Positions 7,722-16,067 of a stretch of 64,000 nt of DNA are shown piece after piece. Within the stretch, counting starts at the first letter, position 1. The number at the start of each line of letters is the position of its first letter. Where the stretch lies: the NCBI RefSeq assembly GCF_014672835.1, contig NZ_CP060244.1, positions 2,473,001 through 2,537,000 on the forward strand, written 5' to 3'. The position numbers and the translations under genes were made by a program. This stretch comes from Entomobacter blattae (lineage in GTDB: Bacteria; Pseudomonadota; Alphaproteobacteria; Acetobacterales; Acetobacteraceae). Below the pieces are notes generated by a model. It was given only the letters and a program-made list of their open reading frames with translations, was not told the origin of the DNA and did no database searches.

Positions 7722-9194
7722 ATGGCCATCTCCATTCCCAACTATTCGGACAGCAATATTGTCCCAGGTTTTTACTTCTCGCTTGATAACCGAAATGCCA
7801 ATACGGCCACCATTACCAGGCGTGTCCTGCTCATTGGGCAAATCACCTCTACAGCCCAAGCTACTGCAGGGATTGTTGAACAGGCACTTGCCGGCAGTGA
7901 AGCCAATACCCGTTACGGGGCAGGTTCACAATTAGCCCAAATGGTACTAGCCTATCGTAACATTGATACGTTTGGTGAGGTCTGGGCACTCCCCTTAGCA
8001 GACGATGCTCAGGCAACTTCGGCCACAGCGACTATCACTATCGAAAACCCTGCTTCTCAAGAGGGGGTTATCAGCCTTTATATTGGTGATAACCTGCTCT
8101 CTATTCGCATCAGTCGGATGGATACCACCCAAACTATAGCCCAGGCTATTACTACTGCTGTAACTGCCAATCCCACCCTACCCGTTAGTGCAATAGCCAG
8201 CAATAATAGCGTTATGCTGACAGCTAAAAATAAGGGCGAAAGCCTGAATGCCCTCTCTCTTACCCTCAACCTTCTTGGGGCCAGCAATGGTCAAACCACA
8301 CCACCAGGGCTTAAACTGACCCTAACACCCTTTACCGGCGGTGCGGTTAACCCTGTTTCTGCCCTTGAAGTAGCTTTAAGCCAGCTGGGGGATAAATTCT
8401 TTGACCTGTTCATTATCCCCTATACGGATACCGAATCACTGGATGCGTTAGAGCAGTTCCTCAATGACACATCCGGGCGTTGGTCCCCCATGGCGGAGCT
8501 TTATGGTCATGTGCTTACGGCCTTTAGTGGCACTTATGGGCAGGCTACAACATTGGGTAATAGTCGTAACAACCAGCACGAAACCATTCTTGCCACCTCT
8601 GACAGCCCCAGTGAGCCCTGGAAATGGGCAGCGCAAGCTGGTGCACAAATCGCCCTTTCCATCCGCCAAAACCCAGCTCTTCCCATTACACAGCTGGAGC
8701 TTACTGTTCGGCCGCCAACCCAGCAATTCCCCGTCAGCCAACGCAACAGCCTGCTTTATGACGGCATTTCCACCTTCACGGTCAGTGATAGTGGTTCAGT
8801 TATTCTAGAGCGTCTGGTTACCACCTACACCGATAATCCAGCAGGTCTACCTGATAATTCCTATAGGGATATTGAAACATTGATGACCTCTGTCGTCTGT
8901 ATGCAGGACCTGCACACGTTTCTAGCCTCCCAATATGGAAGGTTTATCCTGGTCGATGATGCTGCCAAAATTCCAGCAGGGGTGCCGGCAACAACCGCAC
9001 AACTTATAAAAGCTGCTGTCGTTTCACGCTATCGCACCCAGGCCCAAAATCTCTGGGTGCAAAATACCGATCGTTTTGCAGCCAATATTCGGGTTGAAAA
9101 TGCGGGTTCCGGAACAGTGAAATTATTCCTGCCTTACCAGTTTGCCAACCAGCTGCGCATCATTGCCGGCACACTCCAGTTTACCAAACCATAA
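7722..9194 (+). CDS. Contractile tail sheath protein (Mu gpL-like)
   Basis: At 490 residues this matches Mu gpL (495). N-terminal PNYSDSNIVPGFYFSLDNRN leads into RRVLLIGQI, typical of Mu-type sheaths. The central variable region (110-210) is Ser/Thr/Ala-rich and surface-exposed in the family. The C-terminal NTDRFAANIRVEN, FLPYQFANQLRIIAGTLQF is the conserved polymerisation domain. The sheath surrounds the tail tube and contracts on infection, so this prophage has a myovirus morphology. It is followed by the tube gene, as in Mu. Confidence 0.92.
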   Translation: MAISIPNYSDSNIVPGFYFSLDNRNANTATITRRVLLIGQITSTAQATAGIVEQALAGSEANTRYGAGSQLAQMVLAYRNIDTFGEVWALPLADDAQATSATATITIENPASQEGVISLYIGDNLLSIRISRMDTTQTIAQAITTAVTANPTLPVSAIASNNSVMLTAKNKGESLNALSLTLNLLGASNGQTTPPGLKLTLTPFTGGAVNPVSALEVALSQLGDKFFDLFIIPYTDTESLDALEQFLNDTSGRWSPMAELYGHVLTAFSGTYGQATTLGNSRNNQHETILATSDSPSEPWKWAAQAGAQIALSIRQNPALPITQLELTVRPPTQQFPVSQRNSLLYDGISTFTVSDSGSVILERLVTTYTDNPAGLPDNSYRDIETLMTSVVCMQDLHTFLASQYGRFILVDDAAKIPAGVPATTAQLIKAAVVSRYRTQAQNLWVQNTDRFAANIRVENAGSGTVKLFLPYQFANQLRIIAGTLQFTKP

Positions 9195-9206
9195 GGATAT
9201 TATTTC

Positions 9207-9596
9207 ATGGCATCCTACGTTAATCAGGGCCCACTAGCAGGTCTTGCCACCCTTACCATTAACGGTGAGGACTGGTCCGTTGTTAGTGATCTCTCTTATA
9301 TGCCCTCTGGCCTCGTTAATGAAACCCTTAAGGGCCAAACCAGGGTTGAGGGCTATTCCGCCATGCCTGGTGAAGGCTATGTTTCAGCAACTTTACGAGA
9401 CAGGAATGATAGAAAACTGTCTGACTATAAAGGCGCATCTGGCCTTACGGTTATTGCAAGGCTGGCCAATGGTAAAATTGTTACCTGTAATAATGGCTGG
9501 GTGACCGATTTTGAAGAGCTGAAAACCCAGGAAGGCACATTCAGCATCAAATTTGTAAGCGACGATGTCAGCGAAGATGTAGTAGGAGCGGCCTGA
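9207..9596 (+). CDS. Tail tube protein (Mu gpM-like)
   Basis: The 129-residue product has AGLATLTINGEDWSVVSDLSY, RVEGYSAMPGEGYVSATLRD and a VTCNNGWVTDFEELKTQEG segment, the pattern of Mu gpM tail tube proteins. It stacks as hexameric rings to make the rigid inner tube. It sits directly after the sheath. Its stop overlaps the next start (TGATG). Confidence 0.85.
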   Translation: MASYVNQGPLAGLATLTINGEDWSVVSDLSYMPSGLVNETLKGQTRVEGYSAMPGEGYVSATLRDRNDRKLSDYKGASGLTVIARLANGKIVTCNNGWVTDFEELKTQEGTFSIKFVSDDVSEDVVGAA

Positions 9597-9784
9597 TGGA
9601 AAATGAAAAAATCCTTGTTCTTGATACCCCCATTGAAGATAAGGAGAATACCTATCAGGAACTGAAATTGCGTGAGCCCACAGTTTACGAGGTTCAGGAG
9701 GCTGCTAATTTCGTGCGGTTGGATGATCTGGAAACCACTATTCTTGAATCCCAAACCGATCTGGTGCGGCGTATCAGTGGTTAG
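9596..9784 (+). CDS. Tail assembly chaperone, first repeat domain, ended by internal amber codon
   Basis: The 62-residue open frame holds ILVLDTPIEDKENTYQELKL, then REPTVYEVQEA, the N-terminal part of Mu gp41/P2 gpE-like chaperones, and stops at TAG (9782-9784). The same frame stays open after the TAG (PLKIINQLPVRVMDEAVRFV) and runs without a gap into the next gene, which carries a second copy of the same domain. Aligned to that second copy, the TAG falls exactly where the copy has Trp (SG-stop-PL against SEWPL), so a TGG to TAG change is the simplest explanation. Either the first domain is now broken or the codon is read through. Confidence 0.65.
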   Translation: MENEKILVLDTPIEDKENTYQELKLREPTVYEVQEAANFVRLDDLETTILESQTDLVRRISG

Positions 9785-9817
9785 CCATTAAAAATTATCA
9801 ATCAGCTTCCTGTAAGG

Positions 9818-10192
9818 GTGATGGACGAAGCCGTGCGCTTTGTTGCCGCTTTTGAGAATGATAACCGCCGTAACCTTGAGGAAGAACCCTCGCTAGATCC
9901 CTCTCTTACCCTTGTTCTGGACTCCCCTGTTAAAACCAATAAAACAGAGTTTGACACCATGCATCTGCGTGAGCCTACTGTTATGGAGCGCAAAATTTCT
10001 GGTGTCAAAAAACGCAACAAAAACCTGCGTTCCTATTATGATGCTGAGGTGCAGTTGGTTAAAGATGTCAGCGAATGGCCATTAGCAGCCGTACTGGCCA
10101 TGCCCATTAGCCAGTTTGTAAAGGCTTCTGATTATCTACAGGGTTTTTTTATGTCTGGCCAAAAAACTGGTATGCGCTCTCCTATGATGTAA
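9818..10192 (+). CDS. Tail assembly chaperone, second repeat domain (zero-frame product)
   Basis: From the ATG at 9818 the product is 124 residues. Its start is the tail end of the first repeat domain (MDEAVRFVAAFENDN) and its body is the second: TLVLDSPVKTNKTEFDTMHL, REPTVMERKISG, VQLVKDVSEWPLAAVLAMPI, YLQGFF. This is the gpE/gp41-type chaperone that keeps the tape measure protein soluble during tail assembly. No good ribosome-binding site precedes 9818 (AAGGG is too close), so expression may depend on translation of the first half or reinitiation after the amber. A slippery T7 run near its end gives a longer -1 frame product. Confidence 0.75.
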   Translation: MMDEAVRFVAAFENDNRRNLEEEPSLDPSLTLVLDSPVKTNKTEFDTMHLREPTVMERKISGVKKRNKNLRSYYDAEVQLVKDVSEWPLAAVLAMPISQFVKASDYLQGFFMSGQKTGMRSPMM

Positions 10193-10338
10193 TTAGGTTT
10201 TTTGGCTGGTCGTTTAACGACCTCAACACCCTTACGGGCCAACAAGTAATGGAAGCGGCCAATCAGGCCAACCGCATTGTAACAGACGAAAAACAGCAGG
10301 CAAAAAAGCAGCAATATGGCCAACACGAACGCCATTAA
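9818..10338 (+). CDS. Tail assembly chaperone, -1 frameshift product (G-T type)
   Basis: At T TTT TTT (10144-10150) the zero-frame codon boundaries fit a canonical X XXY YYZ slippery heptamer. After a one-base backward slip the frame reads YVWPKNWYALSYDVIRFFGW, then SFNDLNTLTGQQVMEAANQA, and ends at TAA 10336-10338, overlapping the tape measure start by 23 bases. The extension has the small T-domain pattern (FGWS..DL..L....VMEA) seen in the frameshifted partner of lambda G-GT, P2 E+E' and Mu gp41-42. The G/GT ratio is known to matter for tail assembly in that family. Confidence 0.8.
10144..10150 (+). promoter_or_regulatory. Programmed -1 frameshift site T_TTT_TTT
   Basis: Seven T in the correct register (GGT TTT TTT ATG in the zero frame), placed upstream of the -1 open frame and just before the tape measure gene, where tail phages conserve such a site. 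Confidence 0.75.
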
Positions 10339-12361
10339 CATTGCCATTATCGGCAAGGACATGATCAGTGCAACTATTGACCAGGTGCGCATGCGTATTA
10401 CCCGTATGCCTGCTGTGGTTAATAATACGCGCCAGTCCCTCCTGCGTTTGTCAACAGCTTCTGGCTTGCCACAATTAGGTAATAGCCTCAGTGCCATTGC
10501 CCAAAAGGGGATGCGTGCGTTTCAGTCTATCGGGCAGATCATTCCTGTTCTCGGCGTTCTTACGGGCTCTGCCACGTTGGCAGGGATTTACCATCTTGTC
10601 TCTGCCTGGGGGGAGTTTGGCTCTAATCTTTCAACCACAGCCCAGAGTATGGGGCTTTCCGTCTCCAGCCTTCATGGGTTGGATAATGCAGCACGGCTTG
10701 CTGGTGTTTCTTCATCATCCCTTAATTCCGGCATACAAACCCTGGGCAAAGGCCTATGGGATGCAGTAGGGGGTAGAAACCCCCAGCTTGTAGCAGCCTT
10801 TCAAACCTTGGGCGTTTCTTTTCAAAAAGCCAATGGCACAGCTAGAAGTGCTGCTGAAATCATGCCCATTCTGGCAGACAGGATAAAATCCATCCGCAAC
10901 CCCATAGCCCAGGCCGCAGTAGCAACAGAGTTTTTTGGCTCTGCAGGCCAAGAGATGCTGCCTTTCCTACGCCTCGGCTCCCAAGGCATGGCCCAATACA
11001 CCAACATGGCCAGGCAATATGGGGTAATGAACGAGGCAGGGGCAAAAGCTGCCAACCAGCTAAGGATGGATCAAACCCGCCTAACCCTGGCTGTTGAGGG
11101 GTTTGGTAACTCTGTCTCCCAGGCGGTTGCTCCTGTTCTCTCCCCCCTTATTCGGCAAATGGCAGATTGGATAGCCGCTAACAGAACATGGATTGCCCAA
11201 AATATTGCCCAATATATCAGGAGTTTTGGCATCTGGCTTAAAAATATTGACTGGGCAGGTCTACGGCAAGGGGTAGAAAATGCCTATAACAAAATCCTTT
11301 CCTTTAGCTCGGCCATAGGCGGGGGAACCAGATTGTTGGAAATTCTGGGCGGCCTGCTGGCCTTGCGAATGATCAGCCCATTTTTTGGGTTTGCCGGTGC
11401 CGTATTACAAGCTTCAGCTGCTCTTTTTACACTGGGTGGTTCTGTTATCCGTCTGGGGGCTATGTTCCTACCCATGCTGGCTACCCCTGTGGGGCTGGCT
11501 GCAGCTGGTATTGGCCTGGCCATTGCCGGTATTACCTTTGCTGGCTACGAAATGTATAAGCACTGGGATGAGATTAAAGACTACTTCGTTGGATTATGGA
11601 AAAAAATCCGTGAATCGTTCCAAAAAGGTTGGGAATACATCTCCCCCATTGTTGATAAAATCAGGGATGCCGCCAATTTTGTAACCAACAGCACGCTTGG
11701 CCAGATGATAAGCTGGACAGGCCAGAAGATTGAAGGCGGCTGGAATTCTCTCTCCCAGGTCTGGAAAAACCCGGCTGGGCAGGCCCTTAATGGGGGTGAT
11801 GAGCTGAACAGTTATGTCGCCAGAGCTGCCCAGGCCAATGGGCTTGATCCCAACATTATCAAAGCCCTGATCAGTGCTGAAAGTGGCGGCCATATGGTAG
11901 GAAATTCCCAGTCTTCTGCCTATGGCTATATGCAGCTGACCAGGGCTACTGCGCAGGATGAAGGGGTTAATGCCTATGATCCCATGCAGAATGTTCTGGG
12001 AGGCAGTAGCCATTTCCGCAAGGCGCTTCAGGCCGCTAATGGCGATTATGATGGCGCTGTGGGTGCCTATCATGATGGCCTTAATAGCTCTGGGCTGAAA
12101 TGGTATCAAGCTCATCAGGGAGATGTTTCCCATTTCTCCCCCGATGCCCAGAAGGAAATCCAAATTGTTAAAGGTAATTACGCCGCTGAACGTGTAGCCT
12201 CCGGCCTTGGCCAAGGGCAGAATATGAACGCCAACCTTAATATTCACGTCAATACCCCTGCCGGCACCAAAGTCAAAGCTGAAGGGGGAAAAGGCCTTAA
12301 AGTGGCTGCCGTTACCCAGCACCGCTCCATGGATCCATCCCTTACTCCCCACGGCTTTTAA
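10316..12361 (+). CDS. Tape measure protein with C-terminal lytic transglycosylase domain
   Basis: The protein has 681 residues. The N-terminal 60 residues are followed by hydrophobic and coiled regions. Strong hydrophobic stretches lie at about 75-95 and 340-415 (AGAVLQASAALFTLGG, PVGLAAAGIGLAIAGITFAG). From about residue 500 a lysozyme-like SLT domain appears: NGLDPNIIKALISAESGGH with the likely catalytic Glu at 522, SAYGYMQLTRATAQDEGVN, then DYDGAVGAYHDG. Tape measure proteins fix tail length and are ejected first. The SLT domain would open peptidoglycan for the tube. At 681 residues the tail should be short to medium. It follows the chaperone gene directly. Confidence 0.9.
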   Translation: MANTNAINIAIIGKDMISATIDQVRMRITRMPAVVNNTRQSLLRLSTASGLPQLGNSLSAIAQKGMRAFQSIGQIIPVLGVLTGSATLAGIYHLVSAWGEFGSNLSTTAQSMGLSVSSLHGLDNAARLAGVSSSSLNSGIQTLGKGLWDAVGGRNPQLVAAFQTLGVSFQKANGTARSAAEIMPILADRIKSIRNPIAQAAVATEFFGSAGQEMLPFLRLGSQGMAQYTNMARQYGVMNEAGAKAANQLRMDQTRLTLAVEGFGNSVSQAVAPVLSPLIRQMADWIAANRTWIAQNIAQYIRSFGIWLKNIDWAGLRQGVENAYNKILSFSSAIGGGTRLLEILGGLLALRMISPFFGFAGAVLQASAALFTLGGSVIRLGAMFLPMLATPVGLAAAGIGLAIAGITFAGYEMYKHWDEIKDYFVGLWKKIRESFQKGWEYISPIVDKIRDAANFVTNSTLGQMISWTGQKIEGGWNSLSQVWKNPAGQALNGGDELNSYVARAAQANGLDPNIIKALISAESGGHMVGNSQSSAYGYMQLTRATAQDEGVNAYDPMQNVLGGSSHFRKALQAANGDYDGAVGAYHDGLNSSGLKWYQAHQGDVSHFSPDAQKEIQIVKGNYAAERVASGLGQGQNMNANLNIHVNTPAGTKVKAEGGKGLKVAAVTQHRSMDPSLTPHGF

Positions 12362-12367
12362 AATCGG

Positions 12368-13117
12368 TTAATAATTTGATGTTGGTGTGATAAAGAAATC
12401 CTTGTCCAGCTTTTCCCCTGAAACAACAAATTTTTCATAAAAGGGTGTATACTTCACGTGGTCTGCCTCTTTGATAAACTGCTTGAGTTCATCTGTCACA
12501 TGATCAGGGTTAAGAAAAGCAAACAGATTGTAATAAAGCGTAAAACTATCAAAGTTATTTTTCGGTATCATGATATTGCCAGTTATGGTTGAGGCTACAA
12601 CATTCCCTTTTTGATCAATATAAAGGGAAGATCCATAACAATTATGGTACTGACACCATGACATCATAGCGTATTTTCCGGTAATATTGATCTGAGCAGT
12701 ATTTGTAGGCCAAGGGGGATAGGCTTCTCTTAGATAATGATAGTCCGCTTCCCAATATTTTTTAAGAGGAAAGGTTGTTATTTCCTGCTTTATTGTGTCA
12801 ACACGAGCTGTAGCTGGATAATTCCAGTATGGCTGGATAAGTTTACGGGCACACCAGTAAAGGCGTTTAACTTCTGGTTTTGATGTATTTTCTACTAGCC
12901 TGTTCATATCATAGTTTGGAATTTTCTTGGCGAAGATATCGTTGGCAATAGAGGGGAATTGGCAGTGAGGGGTTTCATGCCTTACTGAAGGTGAAGCCTT
13001 CCTGCTTGCCTCTGCATGGGATTGTGAAGGTAATAGGATATAAACAGCCTGCAGGAGCAAAAACATGACAAGAGATTTTCTGTAGAAAGAGGAAATTTTC
13101 ATTGAAAACACAATCAT
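12368..13117 (-). CDS. Secreted protein, candidate immunity partner of the adjacent toxin
   Basis: The protein has 249 residues. GGAG eight bases before the ATG at 13117 supports this start. MKISSFYRKSLVMFLLLQAV followed by PSQSHA/EA is a clear Sec signal peptide, so the mature protein should be periplasmic. It holds several Cys (HCQFP, YWCARK, SWCQYHNCYG) that could form disulfides. I do not recognise a family. It is on the minus strand, opposite to the tail operon, 50 bases downstream of the pesticin-like muramidase gene and surely co-transcribed. A periplasmic partner beside a peptidoglycan-cutting toxin is what an immunity protein would look like. That role is inferred from context only. 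Confidence 0.6.
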   Translation of the reverse strand: MIVFSMKISSFYRKSLVMFLLLQAVYILLPSQSHAEASRKASPSVRHETPHCQFPSIANDIFAKKIPNYDMNRLVENTSKPEVKRLYWCARKLIQPYWNYPATARVDTIKQEITTFPLKKYWEADYHYLREAYPPWPTNTAQINITGKYAMMSWCQYHNCYGSSLYIDQKGNVVASTITGNIMIPKNNFDSFTLYYNLFAFLNPDHVTDELKQFIKEADHVKYTPFYEKFVVSGEKLDKDFFITPTSNY

Positions 13118-13167
13118 GCCCTTGCTCCTGCTTTTGATATTTTGTGAATATAAACAACTATGCCATT

Positions 13168-14649
13168 TTACCGCAGATAGCCTTGATCCCTATCCAACTG
13201 TATGAGGGATGCGTCATCAAAGGTTCTGGGGTTGCCTTGTGCTTTAGTAATATCATTAACGGCGGCTTTCCAGTTTCCATTGGTAAAATCATTCCAGACT
13301 CTCTGTCTTGCTGAATCTCCTGCACTCCCAAAATAAGGGCCCCATGGGTAGGCAAGGTCAATAATGGCTGTCCGTGTTTTGGCAGGAAGGTCATCAAAAT
13401 TGAATTTTTGTGACGACTTGTCATAATTGTCCCTGACAATATTTGTCGTCTGTTCATACATTTTCTGGCCTATGAATTCAGATTCCTCACTTGTCAGGCC
13501 TATGGTTCCTGCATAGGCTCTTGCAGCATTGCCTGTAAGTCCATAATGACCGCCTCCCTTGCCCAGAAGATCGGGGTTGGCAGAGTTGATCTTGTTGAGT
13601 ATGGAATTGGCTAGGTCATTATTTCCCATCATCTGTCTCAGTTCACTTTCAGTATGTCGGGATAAATCAACACCATAGGAAATAGTTAATCCGGAACTAT
13701 TGGTTGGAACATATCCGTTTAACCGCTCATTAGGATTTCCTCCTTCCTTTTCATATGTAAAAAGAATGTTATTGCTTCCATGGGCTGCCCAGTTTTTTAT
13801 ATCCTGCAGGGTAGCTGTGCTGCCATTAGCCCAATCAATCTGAAGTTGATTGGCCCATTCGTCAATCCCATAGGGACGATGACCTGCCCATATATCATAA
13901 ACAACAGCATGAACAATGGCATTATGTGTCTGGTCGTTATTGGCAATCCATCCTCTTACCTCGGGTTCGGTAGTTTGGTGATTAACAATCATGTTGGCTA
14001 CGGTGTTAACCCATTGCTGTGTTCCTGCATCGTCAGAAGACCTCCCCTGGAATACCTGTATCGCCCATTCAACATCTTTTTTTGCCTCGTCTACTGTTGG
14101 GTCGACCCTATAAAGTATGGGCCCAACACGGCCGTTTGCATAGATAGTAGAACTTTCATCTGGCCCACTGAATGAGTAATAGGGGATTCCGCCGAGTGGT
14201 ATGGGAAAGTCTGATAAAGTATTATTGGAAGGACCAGGTGCTGTAACGGTTATGTTTTCATTACTCCCAATACGAAGTTCTATATTGGTATTCAAGAGTT
14301 CAACTTTAACTTTGGAGTAAGCTTCCTCAAAAGGTTTTAAGGCCTTTAGGCTGTCAGCTGTTGTTTGGCCAGTTTGGTCTTCAAGGGTATGGCTTAGAAT
14401 GTCTCCCATAAGATGGGAAAAGGCTTGATCGAGTATTCTGTCAATACTGACAAGCTGCTGAGCAGCCAAGGTCTTCAGGGTAGTGTTGCTGCTAAGGGAA
14501 GTTCCTTGTGAAAGGTAATCATTTGTAGCGGTAACTATACCTCCAAAGAGTTTCTGATTATCCTGAATGTATTTATCATCTTGTCCAAAGGTGGTAATAA
14601 GGTTTTGTAAAGATTCTGTGCTTTCCATAAACTGACTTTCTTTAATCAT
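13168..14649 (-). CDS. Pesticin-like muramidase toxin/effector
   Basis: The protein has 493 residues and no signal peptide. The first 130 residues are helical and Thr/Gln/Asn-rich. Residues about 180-290 hold a low-complexity region with VEWAIQVFQGRSSDDAGTQQ and AVVYDIWAGHRPYGIDEWAN. From about residue 295 comes FTYEKEGGNPNERLNGYVPT followed by GLTISYGVDLSRH, the signature of the pesticin/T4-lysozyme-fold muramidases. Glu300 or Glu302, Thr322 and Asp328 would be the catalytic set, and the Thr-x5-Asp spacing fits pesticin. The C-terminus has FDDLPAKTRTAIIDLAYPWG, typical of the lysozyme helical lobe. The ATG at 14628 has a better ribosome site (GAAAG) than 14649. It is embedded in reverse orientation between tape measure and gpN genes. 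Confidence 0.7.
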   Translation of the reverse strand: MIKESQFMESTESLQNLITTFGQDDKYIQDNQKLFGGIVTATNDYLSQGTSLSSNTTLKTLAAQQLVSIDRILDQAFSHLMGDILSHTLEDQTGQTTADSLKALKPFEEAYSKVKVELLNTNIELRIGSNENITVTAPGPSNNTLSDFPIPLGGIPYYSFSGPDESSTIYANGRVGPILYRVDPTVDEAKKDVEWAIQVFQGRSSDDAGTQQWVNTVANMIVNHQTTEPEVRGWIANNDQTHNAIVHAVVYDIWAGHRPYGIDEWANQLQIDWANGSTATLQDIKNWAAHGSNNILFTYEKEGGNPNERLNGYVPTNSSGLTISYGVDLSRHTESELRQMMGNNDLANSILNKINSANPDLLGKGGGHYGLTGNAARAYAGTIGLTSEESEFIGQKMYEQTTNIVRDNYDKSSQKFNFDDLPAKTRTAIIDLAYPWGPYFGSAGDSARQRVWNDFTNGNWKAAVNDITKAQGNPRTFDDASLIQLDRDQGYLR

Positions 14650-14796
14650 AAAATAAAAAACAGCAGACCTAAGTTAAGCAAAGACTATTGGAACTTACAA
14701 TAATAATTATTAACTAAAGAAAACATTTAATTAAAAAACAGTTAAAAAAATAAGATCTTTCCTGATCATAACTTATTAAGTAAGCAATGATATAAA
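14650..14796. promoter_or_regulatory. AT-rich divergent control region between toxin and gpN
   Basis: 147 bases, far more AT-rich than the phage genes on either side, between the divergent toxin (minus) and gpN-like (plus) starts. It must hold the toxin promoter. Many TA-rich hexamers occur and I cannot single one out. No ribosome-binding site stands out for the plus gene. Confidence 0.4.
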
Positions 14797-16065
14797 ATGG
14801 CATTTTCAACTCTTTTAGGCCAATATCTACAAGGTAGCTTTAGGGGTGTCCCTTTTGCTGTTATGGGCAGTGGGGGTGAACAAGGTCGGCGCATTGCGCT
14901 TCATACCTACCCCAACCGCAACGAGGTCTGGCCAGAAGATTTAGGCCGAAAAGAACGGGTTTACCGTATTCGGGGGTTTGTCTGTGGCGATAACTGTTAC
15001 GCCCAAAGAGACCTACTGACCATCGCTGCCGAACAGGAAGGCTACGGCCTGCTTGTGCACCCAACGCTTGGTTCCCTCTATGTTTCTGTTCTTCGCTACT
15101 CCTGGGAAGAACGGGATGGCCAGATGGGCGTTATCGACATCTCCTTTGAATTTGTGGAATATAAAAACCAGCTGGTTACCACGATACTGGACGATGCAGA
15201 TGATTTATTGGGGGTTTCAGACTTACTGAATGAAACCTCAACCGATTTTTTTACCACCAACCTTTCTGATGTCATCACCTACTCTGCCCCCGTTCTCAGT
15301 GTGGTAGGGCTTATGGCTACCCAATGGGGGCAGGGGGCCATAAAATCGTTTGACTCTCCTGTTGCCATTTTCTCACTCAGTTATGGGCTTAATGGAAACT
15401 ATGGGCGTTTTGTCTCTACAGGTGCCCAAAACACCGGCACGATACAGGACTCTCTAGCCGCCTTTTCAGCCAATAGAGAGGCACTTCAAAATACTATTTC
15501 CAGCCTTTCTTCTGCCTCCATAACCAACCTGCCCAAAACAGTTCAGACCATTCCAGAACATATCAGAACTGCCCTTTCTAACCCTGCTGTACAAATCAGT
15601 CAGATCCTGCCTTTAACCCAAATTGCCCCAGCCGATGCCAATACCACCTTGCTCAATACACAAACAGCCCAAAAGCTTACAGTAGCCCTGTGCCGCCAGG
15701 CAGCCCTGGCCTCACTTATCCGTTCAACAGTCAATTGGCAACCCACCTCATGGGATGAAGTCCAGGCTTTCCGGGCGCAGTTTAACACCTTATTTGATCA
15801 GGAAATTTTTGAAGCTGCAGACCAAGGTGCGGGCGATCTTTACCAAACCCTGAAAGCCAGCCGGAAAAGTGTATTAGAACAACTCGCTTCTAAAAGTGTT
15901 ACCCTGGCTCACCTGCAAAATGTTTCCCGCCAAGTCCCTGTTAGTGCACTCCTTCTAGCCCAGGAACTTTATGGGAATGGGGCACGGGCTGCAGAACTGA
16001 TTCGCAGGGCCAATCCTATCCATCCAGCCTTTATGCCCACCTCGTTTGAAGCCTTGGCCAACTAG
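14797..16065 (+). CDS. Mu gpN-like DNA circularisation/tail protein
   Basis: The 422-residue product has an N-terminus, LQGSFRGVPFAVMGSGGEQG with RRIALHTYPNRNEVWPEDLG, RKERVYRIRGFVCGDN, that is the DNA-circulation N-terminal domain of Mu gpN. RYSWEERDGQMGVIDISFEF closes that domain. The remainder (140-420) is helical. In Mu, gpN is a tail and baseplate component injected with the DNA. The gene normally follows the tape measure directly; here 2.4 kb of reverse-strand cargo separates the two. Confidence 0.85.
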   Translation: MAFSTLLGQYLQGSFRGVPFAVMGSGGEQGRRIALHTYPNRNEVWPEDLGRKERVYRIRGFVCGDNCYAQRDLLTIAAEQEGYGLLVHPTLGSLYVSVLRYSWEERDGQMGVIDISFEFVEYKNQLVTTILDDADDLLGVSDLLNETSTDFFTTNLSDVITYSAPVLSVVGLMATQWGQGAIKSFDSPVAIFSLSYGLNGNYGRFVSTGAQNTGTIQDSLAAFSANREALQNTISSLSSASITNLPKTVQTIPEHIRTALSNPAVQISQILPLTQIAPADANTTLLNTQTAQKLTVALCRQAALASLIRSTVNWQPTSWDEVQAFRAQFNTLFDQEIFEAADQGAGDLYQTLKASRKSVLEQLASKSVTLAHLQNVSRQVPVSALLLAQELYGNGARAAELIRRANPIHPAFMPTSFEALAN

Positions 16066-16067
16066 TC

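Noticed and set aside
11594-12352. Long minus-strand open frame inside the tape measure gene
   Set aside because: Antisense shadow; no family pattern, while the plus frame has clear tape measure and SLT content.
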